Shown here piece after piece: positions 19,705-25,861 of a stretch of 25,861 nucleotides of DNA. Under the pieces are notes generated by a model. It was not told where the DNA came from. It searched no databases and saw only the letters and a list, made by a program, of their open reading frames with translations. The stretch is from Chara braunii (lineage: Eukaryota > Streptophyta > Charophyceae > Charales > Characeae): positions 78,491 through 104,351 of the forward strand of contig BFEA01000178.1 of assembly GCA_003427395.1 (NCBI GenBank), read 5' to 3'. The position numbers and the translations under genes are program-made. Each line of letters opens with the position of its first letter. The first letter of the stretch is position 1.

Positions 19705-19858
19705 AATGAGCTTAGCTCAGTTGGTACACCCACAAACTGTTGAAATGCAGACCGGAGTTTGAATCCAGATTGACCCAGATGAACAATATTTCTGAATTAT
19801 CTGGGGCCGGTCAGTTTAACGATGATATCTCAAGGCTGTCGACCTTTCAAAAAAAAAA
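19705..19858 (+). mobile_element. tRNA-derived SINE with A-tail, fused to U6
   Basis: Box A TAGCTCAGTTGG (19713-19724) and box B-like AGTTTGAATCC (19756-19766) are followed by CAGATGAACA, TCTGAATTATCTGGGGCCGG and TCAGTTTAACGATGATAT, ending in A10 at about 19848-19857. A second copy with the same body lies inverted at 21640-21843, which defines it as a dispersed family. Confidence 0.75.
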
Positions 19859-20058
19859 GGGATAAATCGTCTGTGCCCGGAACCGAGGTGGCGCACAACT
19901 AGTAGTACGGCCAAATTGCCACGGTAACTTAGTAGTACCGCCCAAAATGCGGTTATGTCCAACTACCGGAATGCCCAAATTGCGGACATACCCGGGCAAA
20001 TCATGAGCAAGTCCCCCGATTTTGCCTGTCCTGTTCCTGGGCAGGAGCAGGAAACCCA
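19859..20058. repeat. Short degenerate repeats before the 54-bp array
   Basis: Related phrases TAGTAGTACGGCCAAATTGC, TAGTAGTACCGCCCAAAATG and GGAATGCCCAAATTGCGG occur within 19899-19985, suggesting a decayed short tandem repeat. Confidence 0.5.
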
Positions 20059-20246
20059 GGAGCATAATTTCATGCTCCTGGACGGAGGCCCTGTGGGACC
20101 TGGTACAGGTAAGGAGCACAATTTCATGCTCCTGTACGGAGGCCCTGTGAGACTGGGTAATGGAAAGGATCATAATCTCATGCTCCTGTGCGGAAGCCCT
20201 GTGGGACTGGGTACAGGTAAGGAGCATAATCCCATGCTCCTTGCGG
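20059..20246 (+). repeat. 54-bp hairpin minisatellite, left part
   Basis: Three full 54-bp units (20059, 20113, 20167) and a partial fourth (20221). Each starts with an inverted repeat GGAGCATAATTTCATGCTCC (7-bp arms) and continues GACGGAGGCCCTGTGGGA, CTGGGTACAGGTAA. The period is a multiple of three and frames stay open on both strands, giving 18-residue peptide repeats, but there is no sign of selection for coding. Confidence 0.92.
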
Positions 20247-20652
20247 GGATGGCACAAGCGGTGGAGCATGTGGTTTAATTTGATGCAACACAAAGAACCT
20301 TACCAGGGTTTGACATACTGTGTGCCTTCGGGAACATGGATACAGGTGGTGCATGGCTGTCATCAGCTCATAGTGGTGCATGGCTGTCGTCAGCTCATGT
20401 GGTGAGATGTTGGGTTATCGTCAGCTCGCGTGGTGAGACGTTGGGTTAAGTCCCGCAAGGAGCGCAACCCCCATTTCTAGTTGCCATTATGGAACTCTAG
20501 AGAGACTGCCGGTGATAATCCGGAGGAAGGTAAGGATGACGCCAAGTCAGCATGCCCCAATCCGGAGGACGGGAAGGATGACGCCAAGTCAGCATGCCCT
20601 TACAACCTGGGCCACACACGCGCTACAATGGCCGGGACAAAAGAGTTGCAAC
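20247..20652 (+). pseudogene. Plastid-type 16S rRNA fragment, rearranged
   Basis: Starts GGCACAAGCGGTGGAGCATG, continues GAACCTTACCAGGGTTTGAC, GTGCCTTCGGGAAC, CAGGTGGTGCATGGCTGT, AAGTCCCGCAA, GAGCGCAACCC, GAGACTGCCGGTGATAA and CACGCGCTACAATGGC. This is 16S order (about E. coli 930-1240) with plastid/cyanobacterial-type wording. Three internal tandem duplications (20346-20398, 20388-20449, 20517-20600) and a shortened V6 region rule out function. It is flanked on both sides by the 54-bp minisatellite. It is either a nuclear plastid insert that decayed or an assembly product built through conserved rRNA words. Confidence 0.8.
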
Positions 20653-20880
20653 TGTGGGACTGGGTACACAGATAAGGGGCATAATTCCATGCTCCTGTAC
20701 GGAGGCCCTGTGGGACTGGGTACGGGTAAGCAGCATGAAATAATTTGATGCTCCTGGACGTGGGACACGGTACAGGTAAGGAGCATAATGTAATGCTCCT
20801 GGACGGAGCCCCTGTGGGACTGGGTACCGGTAAGGAGCATGATTTCATCCTCAGGGGAGGCCCTGTGGGGCCAGGTGCAG
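20653..20880 (+). repeat. 54-bp hairpin minisatellite, right part
   Basis: The array resumes with TGTGGGACTGGGTACA and degenerate units carrying GGGGCATAATTCCATGCTCC (20677), a variant at 20730, GGAGCATAATGTAATGCTCC (20780) and a decayed hairpin at 20834. It is the same unit as 20059-20246 but more diverged. Confidence 0.85.
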
Positions 20881-20936
20881 GTACAGGTACAGATACAGGT
20901 AGAGGTACAGGTACAGGTACAGGTACAAATACGATT
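20872..20936 (+). repeat. (GGTACA)n hexanucleotide array
   Basis: About ten copies of GGTACA/GATACA/GGTAGA. The word is part of the neighbouring 54-bp unit (GGTACAGGTAA), so it probably grew from that unit's edge. Confidence 0.9.
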
Positions 20937-20944
20937 TTAGTGCA

Positions 20945-21371
20945 AGGCAAAAGTTGGGTATTACCTTAAGAGGTTGGACAGAGATTTGGGTATAGATGCA
21001 AGTTGTGCGCTGGGGCTGGGTATTAAGGGAATGGAAACCTCCAAAAGAGCCACAGATGCCATTTTCCCACCAATTCAGCCGACCTAAACTTATGAACCAA
21101 AAACAAACAACCCCTGCGCCTGAATATTAAGGGAATTCTCATCTTTAAATGGGGTACAGCATTTGGGTATAGATGCAAGTTGCGTGCTGGGACTGGGTAT
21201 TCCGATCTCTAAATGGGGTACAGATGCCATTTTCCCACCAGTTCAGCCGACCCTAAACGTATGAACCGGAAAAACAACCGCCGTGGGACTGGGTATTAAG
21301 GGAACTCCCATCTTAAGATGGGGTACAGATGCAATTTTCCAGCCAGTTCAGCCAAGCCTAACCGTATGAAC
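20945..21371 (+). repeat. Interspersed/tandem repeat, GGGTATTAAGGGAACTCCC family
   Basis: Three to four partial units share GACTGGGTATTAAGGGAACT, CCCATCTTAA, GGGGTACAGATGCCATTTTC, CCACCAGTTCAGCCGACC and CTAAACGTATGAACCG. A further copy of the same string lies at 18115-18200 inside the tRNA-like array, so the family is dispersed. Confidence 0.8.
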
Positions 21372-21427
21372 CCCCCCCCCGCCCCCCACAAAAAAAAAAC
21401 TGGCCTGAAACGTCACTCCTACCAGGC

Positions 21428-21589
21428 GCGAGGCCACACTAGCGAAGAGAATTGGATAAAGCGTCTGAACTTGGATGTGTTTTACGCAGAGATGCAGAGC
21501 ACATCAGTGGCAATTTTTTGCACCTCTCCCCCAACACGTTCAGATTCAAGCATTCCATCCAATCCTCTTTGCTACTGGTATCTCGCCCC
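21428..21589. mobile_element. Foldback element M1, ~162 bp
   Basis: Left arm GCGAGGCCACACTAGCGAAG, AGAATTGGATAAAGCGTCTG, AACTTGGATGTGTTTT is the approximate reverse complement of the right arm (about 21533-21589, GGGGCGAGATACCAGTAGCA on the other strand). Arms are about 55 bp. It is homologous to M3 at 23978-24141 in the loop as well, so it is one family. Confidence 0.8.
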
Positions 21590-21639
21590 AGGTCAGTCCA
21601 CCCCTTTGCTCGGAATATGCAACAATAGGTTTGGCATTT

Positions 21640-21843
21640 TTTTTTTCTTTTCCGCCTTTTTTTTAATTTTTTTTAGTATTTCTTTTTCATATCATAATTG
21701 AGCTGACCGGTCCCAAGTAATTCAGAACCATTACATTCTGCTCATTCTGTTCATCTGATTGCATCTGGATTCGAGCTTGCGTCTGTATTTCAACAGCCCA
21801 ATGGGTGTACCAACTGGGCTACGGTAGGCCCAATGGTGGCGCG
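21640..21843 (-). mobile_element. tRNA-derived SINE, inverted copy
   Basis: On the minus strand: GCCTACCGTAGCCCAGTTGG, TACACCCA, GCTCGAATCCAGATG, CAGATGAACA, GGTTCTGAATTACTTGGGAC and CGGTCAGCTCAATTATGATA, then an A-rich tail (T-rich 21639-21673 on the plus strand). It is colinear with the SINE at 19705-19858. Confidence 0.75.
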
Positions 21844-21844
21844 A

Positions 21845-21866
21845 TTTTTTTTTTTTTTTTTTTTTA
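21845..21866. repeat. T22 run
   Basis: Twenty-two T bases directly 5' of the inverted SINE; probably the A-tail of another minus-strand retroposon or slippage. Confidence 0.8.
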
Positions 21867-22021
21867 ACTACGCTATATTCTTCTCTCAATTTCACCTTTC
21901 ATTATCTACAGGCCACTACTCCTAAGCCTATACAGGGGACCCCTGCAATGGGCCAAACCATTACTGTTTTTTTTTTGTTTTTTTTTTTTTAAGAAAAGCC
22001 TCCGGGCAACTTATCTCTAGC

Positions 22022-22160
22022 GGCCAAGTCCCACTAGCGTTGAGTTTCCGCAACGCCCGAATCTGGACGTGCTTGTGGAGATGTGAATTTCCTCAACCGC
22101 ACATCTCCACAAACACGTCCAGATTCGGGCGCTGAGGAAACTCAACGCTGGGACTTGGCC
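22022..22160. mobile_element. Foldback element M2, near-perfect ~62-bp arms
   Basis: Left arm 22022-22085 (GGCCAAGTCCCACTAGCG, TTGAGTTTCC, CGCCCGAATCTGGACGTG, TTGTGGAGATGTG) pairs with 22100-22160 almost completely around a 14-base loop. The arm core CCGAATCTGGACGTG matches the arm cores of M1 and M3, so it belongs to the same or a sister family. Confidence 0.88.
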
Positions 22161-22263
22161 CCAGGGCCCAGTGCCCAAGGCAACAACAGCAATCATTTTT
22201 TTTATTTTTTTTCTCCCCTTATGCTGAGTAACCTCAGCAACATCCCTGATTTTGGTCAGATTT

Positions 22264-22450
22264 CCCCCTCTTTCTCCTTTCTTTCTCCCTTCCTCTCTCC
22301 CCCTCCCCCTCTTTCTCCTTTCTTTCTCCCTTCCTCTCTCTCCCTCCCCCTCTTTCTCCTTTCTTTCTCCCTTCCTCTCTCCCCCTCCCCCTCTTTCTCC
22401 TTTGGTTCTCCCTTCCTCTCTCCCCCTCCCCTCCCCCCCCCCCCCCTCTC
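22264..22450 (+). repeat. Pyrimidine minisatellite, ~41-bp unit
   Basis: Four units of CCCCCTCTTTCTCCTTTC, TTTCTCCCTTCCTCTCT starting near 22264, 22305, 22346 and 22387, then a C-run. It may form triplex structures. Pro/Ser/Phe-rich frames are artefacts. Confidence 0.9.
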
Positions 22451-22620
22451 TTCTCCCCTTATTTCTGTCGGATTTCTTCCAAACCTGAAATTAGAACCTT
22501 AAAAACGCCAGCTAGAACTTGAAATTTAAAATCGCCAAATTCGGGGTACCCCACATTTTGCAACGCCTCCCCCCCCCCCCTCTCTTTAGCCCCTTCAGTT
22601 CCGGTAGGCTGCAGTTATTC

Positions 22621-22659
22621 TTTTTTTTTTTTTTTTTTTTTTTTTTTGGGGGGGGGGGG
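22621..22659 (+). repeat. T27 followed by G12
   Basis: Two adjacent homopolymers, error-prone in assembly. C-runs lie just upstream at 22571-22580. Confidence 0.95.
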
Positions 22660-22877
22660 AGGGCAGAGGAAGGCCGAAGCTTTACCATAGCGCCGTGTCC
22701 ACGGGAAACAGCCCAATCCAGACTCCGCTCAGGCTCGGCTCAGGCTCAGGCTCGCCCGAATAGGGGCCATCTCTCAAAAAAAAGCTGCCTTCTCCTCATC
22801 GGGGGACAGCCATATATTTTTATCTCACCTCCGAACACGCTCATCTCTCGATCCTCAACTTTCTTTTTTTCTATGAA

Positions 22878-22879
22878 NC

Positions 22880-22937
<58 letters not shown>
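22878..22937 (+). repeat. Ambiguous base N and compound (CT)n(CA)n microsatellite
   Basis: An N at 22878 is followed by (CT)11 and (CA)17-18. The N marks a base the assembler could not resolve next to a slippery repeat. Confidence 0.95.
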
Positions 22938-23167
22938 GCAAACACACACAGTGAGCTCTTTCTCGTCCCTCACTTTGGCGGTCATGCTTCACGGCAGTGA
23001 TGTTGCGGAGTCGGAACAGGGTTGGAACAGGTTATGAACAGAACAGGCTCGTCGTCCACCTACTCATCCCCTCCTCCAATCAATACTTGTCTGCAAAGGA
23101 TTGGAAAACATGGCGTGCACGATGCAACGCCCTCATTCTTTTCTCTCCTCCGCGACCGTCAAACATG

Positions 23168-23525
23168 TTCACAGGAGAGAGAGAAAGAACGAGAGAGAGA
23201 GAGAGGGAGAGGGAAGAGAGAGAGAGCGAGAGGGAGAGAGGGAGAGAGAGGTGGAGGGAGATAAATTATATCGTGTCCTAACGGAGAGAGAGCGAAGAGA
23301 GAAAAGGGGGGACAGACTAGAGAGAGAGACAGAGGGACACAGGGGGGGGGAGAAGGAGGGCAGAGAGAGTCAACGAGCGATCCTGACATTTTCACACGGT
23401 TTCGATGTCCTGTCGTCCACTCCGGTTCGTTTTCGTTCATGGTTCTGACGATGATGCTGTACATAGAACGGAAAGGGAGAGAGGGAGGGAGAGAGACAAG
23501 GACAGAGGGAGAGACAGATGATGAA
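23168..23525 (+). repeat. GA-rich degenerate microsatellite region
   Basis: GAGAGA and GGGAGAGAG runs at 23174-23260, 23282-23390 and 23468-23520 separated by short unique stretches. It ends at the adapter sequence. Confidence 0.85.
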
Positions 23526-23532
23526 GATGCAC

Positions 23533-23570
23533 CTGTCTCTTATACACATCTAGATGTGTATAAGAGACAG
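23533..23570. other. Nextera mate-pair junction adapter (artefact)
   Basis: CTGTCTCTTATACACATCT (23533-23551) is followed without gap by its reverse complement AGATGTGTATAAGAGACAG (23552-23570). Each is the 19-bp Tn5 mosaic end, and the 38-bp head-to-head dimer is the circularisation junction adapter of Illumina Nextera mate-pair libraries. It is not genomic; sequence on the two sides can come from ends several kb apart. Confidence 0.98.
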
Positions 23571-23764
23571 GTCTGGTTCTGGCCAATTCTGCACCTGGAC
23601 ACCTTCCCAATGCCTGCACCTAAGCCGGGCAATGGTCCCTGTACATTGGTTAAAGGGAAGAAAAGGAAAGAGGGGAGGGGGGGGGGGGGGGCCGGGGGGG
23701 AATGGTTTATAGAAATTTCAGGTACATTTATTTTCGTTTTGGAGGAACTGTTGGTATTTTCTTT

Positions 23765-23923
23765 ATATTAGCTACAGGGGCGAGGCTATGCCCGAGGTTG
23801 AGGGTTCGATGCCGGTTGGCCCCTGGCACATGGAGTGAGTCCGTAGTTGATTGATGTAAGCCCTGCGCACTGGGCCCGTTTGTACTTAAAATAAAATTCA
23901 GAGAAAAAAAAAAAAAAAAAAAA
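23765..23923 (+). mobile_element. SINE-like retroposon with AATAAA and A20 tail
   Basis: A box B-like GAGGGTTCGATGCC (23800-23813) is followed by GTTGGCCCCTGGCACATGGA, TGTAAGCCCTGCGCACTGGG, CCC, then AATAAA (23889-23894), a few bases and A20 (23904-23923). The tRNA-like head plus a polyadenylated tail suggest a SINE. The order and the GCACTGGGC phrase recall the plant Au SINE, but only weakly. Confidence 0.6.
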
Positions 23924-23977
23924 TGGTACACCACTCTTAACTGTTGCAAATGGATCGTGCGTTCGAATCCTGGTGCT
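23924..23977 (+). repeat. tRNA-like fragment next to M3
   Basis: TGGTACACCA and GTGCGTTCGAATCCTGGTGC resemble the box A end and box B of the GGTACACCC SINE family. It starts right after an A20 tail and ends at the foldback element. Confidence 0.5.
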
Positions 23978-24141
23978 GCGAGGTACCACTAACAAAGAGG
24001 ATTGGATTGAACGCCTGAATCTGTACTTGTTTGTGGAAAGGTGCAGAATGAACCGATTGAACTTCTTTTCTGCATCTCTGCTTAAAACACGTCCAGATTC
24101 AGGATACTTATCCAATTCTCTTTGCTAGTGGGACCTCGCCC
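23978..24141. mobile_element. Foldback element M3, ~164 bp
   Basis: Left arm GCGAGGTACCACTAACAAAG, AGGATTGGAT, CGCCTGAATCTGTACTTG pairs with the right arm (24084-24141; other strand GGCGAGGTCCCACTAGCAAA, GAGAATTGGATAAG, CCTGAATCTGGACGTG). Inner words TGCAGA, GCATCTCTGC and GGTGCAGA match M1 in the opposite orientation. Confidence 0.82.
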
Positions 24142-24324
24142 CTATTCTTAGTTACCATACTAATCCTTTTCTACTTTTTTGGTCGGGAGTTGCTTTTTTC
24201 GCTTTCTTTTTTTTTTCTTTTTTTTTTCACACAAGTGGACCTCCTTTTTTTTTAATACTACGAAAAAAAAAAGGGTCCCAATGCCCAAGGGCGAGAGATT
24301 TATGTACGGAATTCCATAATCATC

Positions 24325-24346
24325 TTTTTTCTTTCTTTTTTTTTTT

Positions 24347-24378
<32 letters not shown>

Positions 24379-24433
24379 TTCTTTTTTCCCTCGAAATTGC
24401 TCTTTTATTATCAGGGCCCAGTGCCCAAGGCCC
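24325..24433 (-). repeat. Retroposon 3' end with A-rich tail
   Basis: On the minus strand GCCTTGGGCACTGGGCCCTG, ATAATAAAAG and AGCAATTTCGAGGG run into (A)9-11G repeats. The GCACTGGGCCC then AATAAAA then A-tail order is the same as at 23866-23923. Confidence 0.5.
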
Positions 24434-24589
24434 AAGTGCATCAACAAGGACATGAAAATGAGGGACAGGATACATTAATTGTCTCAGAAGCTACCCACTA
24501 ATAAATTTAAAAAAACAAAGAAAGTCCCTAAGCTTGCGAAAAGTCCCCTGCAAAAAATAAAAATAAATAAATAAAAAAGTCCCTTGCAC

Positions 24590-24705
24590 GTCCTTCGGGA
24601 CATCCGTTAAAATTGGAACGATACAGAGAAGGGTAATTAGGAAAAAATGGCCCCTGCGCTTTCAAGGATGACACGCAGAAATCGAGAAATGGTCCAATTT
24701 TTTTT
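24590..24705 (+). pseudogene. U6 snRNA retrocopy, full length with internal insertion
   Basis: Matches U6 from GTCCTTCGGGACATCCG through AAAATTGGAACGATACAGAG, GGCCCCTGCGC, AAGGATGACACGCAGAAATC and GAGAAATGGTCCAA to a T8 stretch (24698-24705). The segment after ACAGAGA, where AGATTAGCA should be, is replaced by a longer A/G-rich string, and a few bases are inserted after CTGCGC. An A12 run follows at 24710-24721. Flanks carry AAAAAAGTCCC(T/C)TGC on both sides, a probable target duplication. It is closer to intact U6 than the other copies but broken in the catalytic region. Confidence 0.85.
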
Positions 24706-24749
24706 AATTAAAAAAAAAAAAGTCCCCTGCGTATCTGTTCTGATCAGTC

Positions 24750-25200
24750 CCCTGCAATAAATTCTATTTTTTTTAAACAAGAAAACAGAAGCAGCAATTT
24801 AGCGGATATCGTGACGGACTCTAGCGGCATATTTAGACGAATTGCTCGACTGGATTTGGTCATCGCCGGCGGTCAGATACATCTGCGAAAATCAGTATCT
24901 CACTTATGCCGTTAGTGTTCCTTCCCTCTCATCTCCCTTGATATAGTATTTCCGACGTTTACTTGGGGCCTTTTTTTTTCTTTTTTCTTTTTTTTTTGGG
25001 GGGGGGGAGCGAGATGGCAGTTGGCTTTCTTGATTTCTTGAAATTCAATTACTGTATACTCATGACTTTCTCGAATGGATGTAGTCGTATTTCAAGCCCG
25101 ATTCGTTCGAAGAAAATCCTGGAATGCTATCCCCCCTTCCGTCTACTCTCCATCACAACCTGCTCTGCTTTCGTGCTTGTCTTCCCTCTTCCCCTTACAC
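24750..25200. other. No recognisable gene
   Basis: Holds T-rich and G-rich homopolymers at 24970-25007 and otherwise no motif-bearing frame. Confidence 0.5.
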
Positions 25201-25202
25201 AC

Positions 25203-25575
25203 TCTTAGCCTGTGTCACGTCTTTCTACGAGGCCACGCTCAACTGCACAAACAGTCTGCATGTATCTGGAAAGGATATGGTCCCGATACATTCAAAATAC
25301 AGACTCAATCGGAATGTATCTGGGCTTCAGGCCGGTCCACGTACATGCCGAATGTTACCGTTGCAACCTCTTACCCTCTATCACGTCTTTCAATGAGGAC
25401 ACGCTCCAATGCACACATCAGTCTGCATGTATCTGGAAACGATATGGTCTCGATACATGCAAATTGCAGGATCAATCAGAATGTATCTGGGCTTCCGACA
25501 GGCCACATACACGAAGAATGTTGTTTAATTGACAGAGGCTCCCTATCACGCCACGTGTTTCGCTGAGACCACATG
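25203..25575 (+). repeat. ~166-bp tandem repeat, about 2.3 units
   Basis: TCACGTCTTTC recurs at 25215 and 25381 and, diverged, at 25546. Between them TCTGCATGTATCTGGAAA, GATATGGTC(C/T)CGATACAT and GAATGTATCTGGGCTTC repeat in order. The period is about 166 bp. Frames crossing it give an imperfect peptide repeat, which I read as repeat-derived. Confidence 0.85.
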
Positions 25576-25792
25576 TATATCGCCCTGTTTTACGTCATAG
25601 ATTCATCTGAAAAACCGTTCGTCATTACGGTTGCCTTTGACGGAGACAACATAGACTGGCAGTGAATGATCTAACGAACGATCAAACGCATCATCAAGGA
25701 AACGATCGAGAAACAGTGACTGCGGATCCATCGACGACTCTCCAGATCATCAACCGCTCGGCAATGCCTGCGAGCGAGGGAACATCATAGAA

Positions 25793-25793
<1 letters not shown>
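25576..25793. other. Spacer, no gene
   Basis: Several AACGATC and CGATCGA words near 25675-25735; no other structure recognised. Confidence 0.5.

Positions 25794-25861
<68 letters not shown>
25794..25861 (+). repeat. (CT)n microsatellite at contig end
   Basis: CT dinucleotides run to the last base of the window, the usual place for a short-read contig to stop. Confidence 0.97.

Noticed and set aside
24590-24705. A working U6 gene
   Set aside because: It has a T-run terminator and good ends, but an insertion disrupts the region after ACAGAGA and I see no upstream USE/TATA pair at the plant spacing.

Overview
The window looks like a repeat-dense, intron-tolerant nuclear contig from a streptophyte (land plant or charophyte alga; a Chara-like genome is my guess, not proven). 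Evidence: a plant-type CLASP protein, Ty3/gypsy chromovirus debris, TTTAGGG-type interstitial telomere-like repeats, plant-type U2/U6 snRNA retrocopies, a plastid-like 16S rRNA fragment and very abundant microsatellites. The contig starts in a 47-base C run and stops inside a CT microsatellite, so both ends are probably assembly break points.

Layout. 1-2.7 kb: decayed 3' part of a Ty3/gypsy polyprotein (integrase plus broken chromodomain), an 11-bp telomere-like array, a minisatellite and a possible polypurine tract/LTR start. 2.7-6 kb: no recognisable genes; degenerate telomere-like blocks and large CT/GA microsatellites. 6-10 kb: an antisense U6 retrocopy, two copies of a ~1.28-kb TG...CA element, one of them inserted inside an antisense U2 snRNA retrocopy, then a tRNA-like repeat and a U6 retrocopy with poly(A). 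10-13 kb: a foldback element, a higher-order minisatellite and a GGCAAGGCAGCAA-type array. 13.28-17.67 kb (minus strand): the only convincing protein gene, a 4.4-kb uninterrupted frame for CLASP that lacks the N-terminal TOG1 domain. 17.9-25.9 kb: dense repeats, namely a tandem array of tRNA-like modules, tRNA-derived SINEs (one fused to U6), a 54-bp hairpin minisatellite interrupted by a scrambled plastid-type 16S fragment, three copies of a foldback family, further U6/SINE retrocopies and a ~166-bp tandem repeat.

Two points matter most for a user. First, positions 23533-23570 are exactly the Illumina Nextera mate-pair junction adapter, so sequence left and right of it may not be neighbours in the genome. 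Second, the intergenic space records heavy LINE-type retroposition of small RNAs (U2, U6, tRNA-like SINEs), with target-site duplications, A-tails, chimeras and one clear nested insertion. I found no operon, CRISPR array or defence system; the genes here do not form a pathway.
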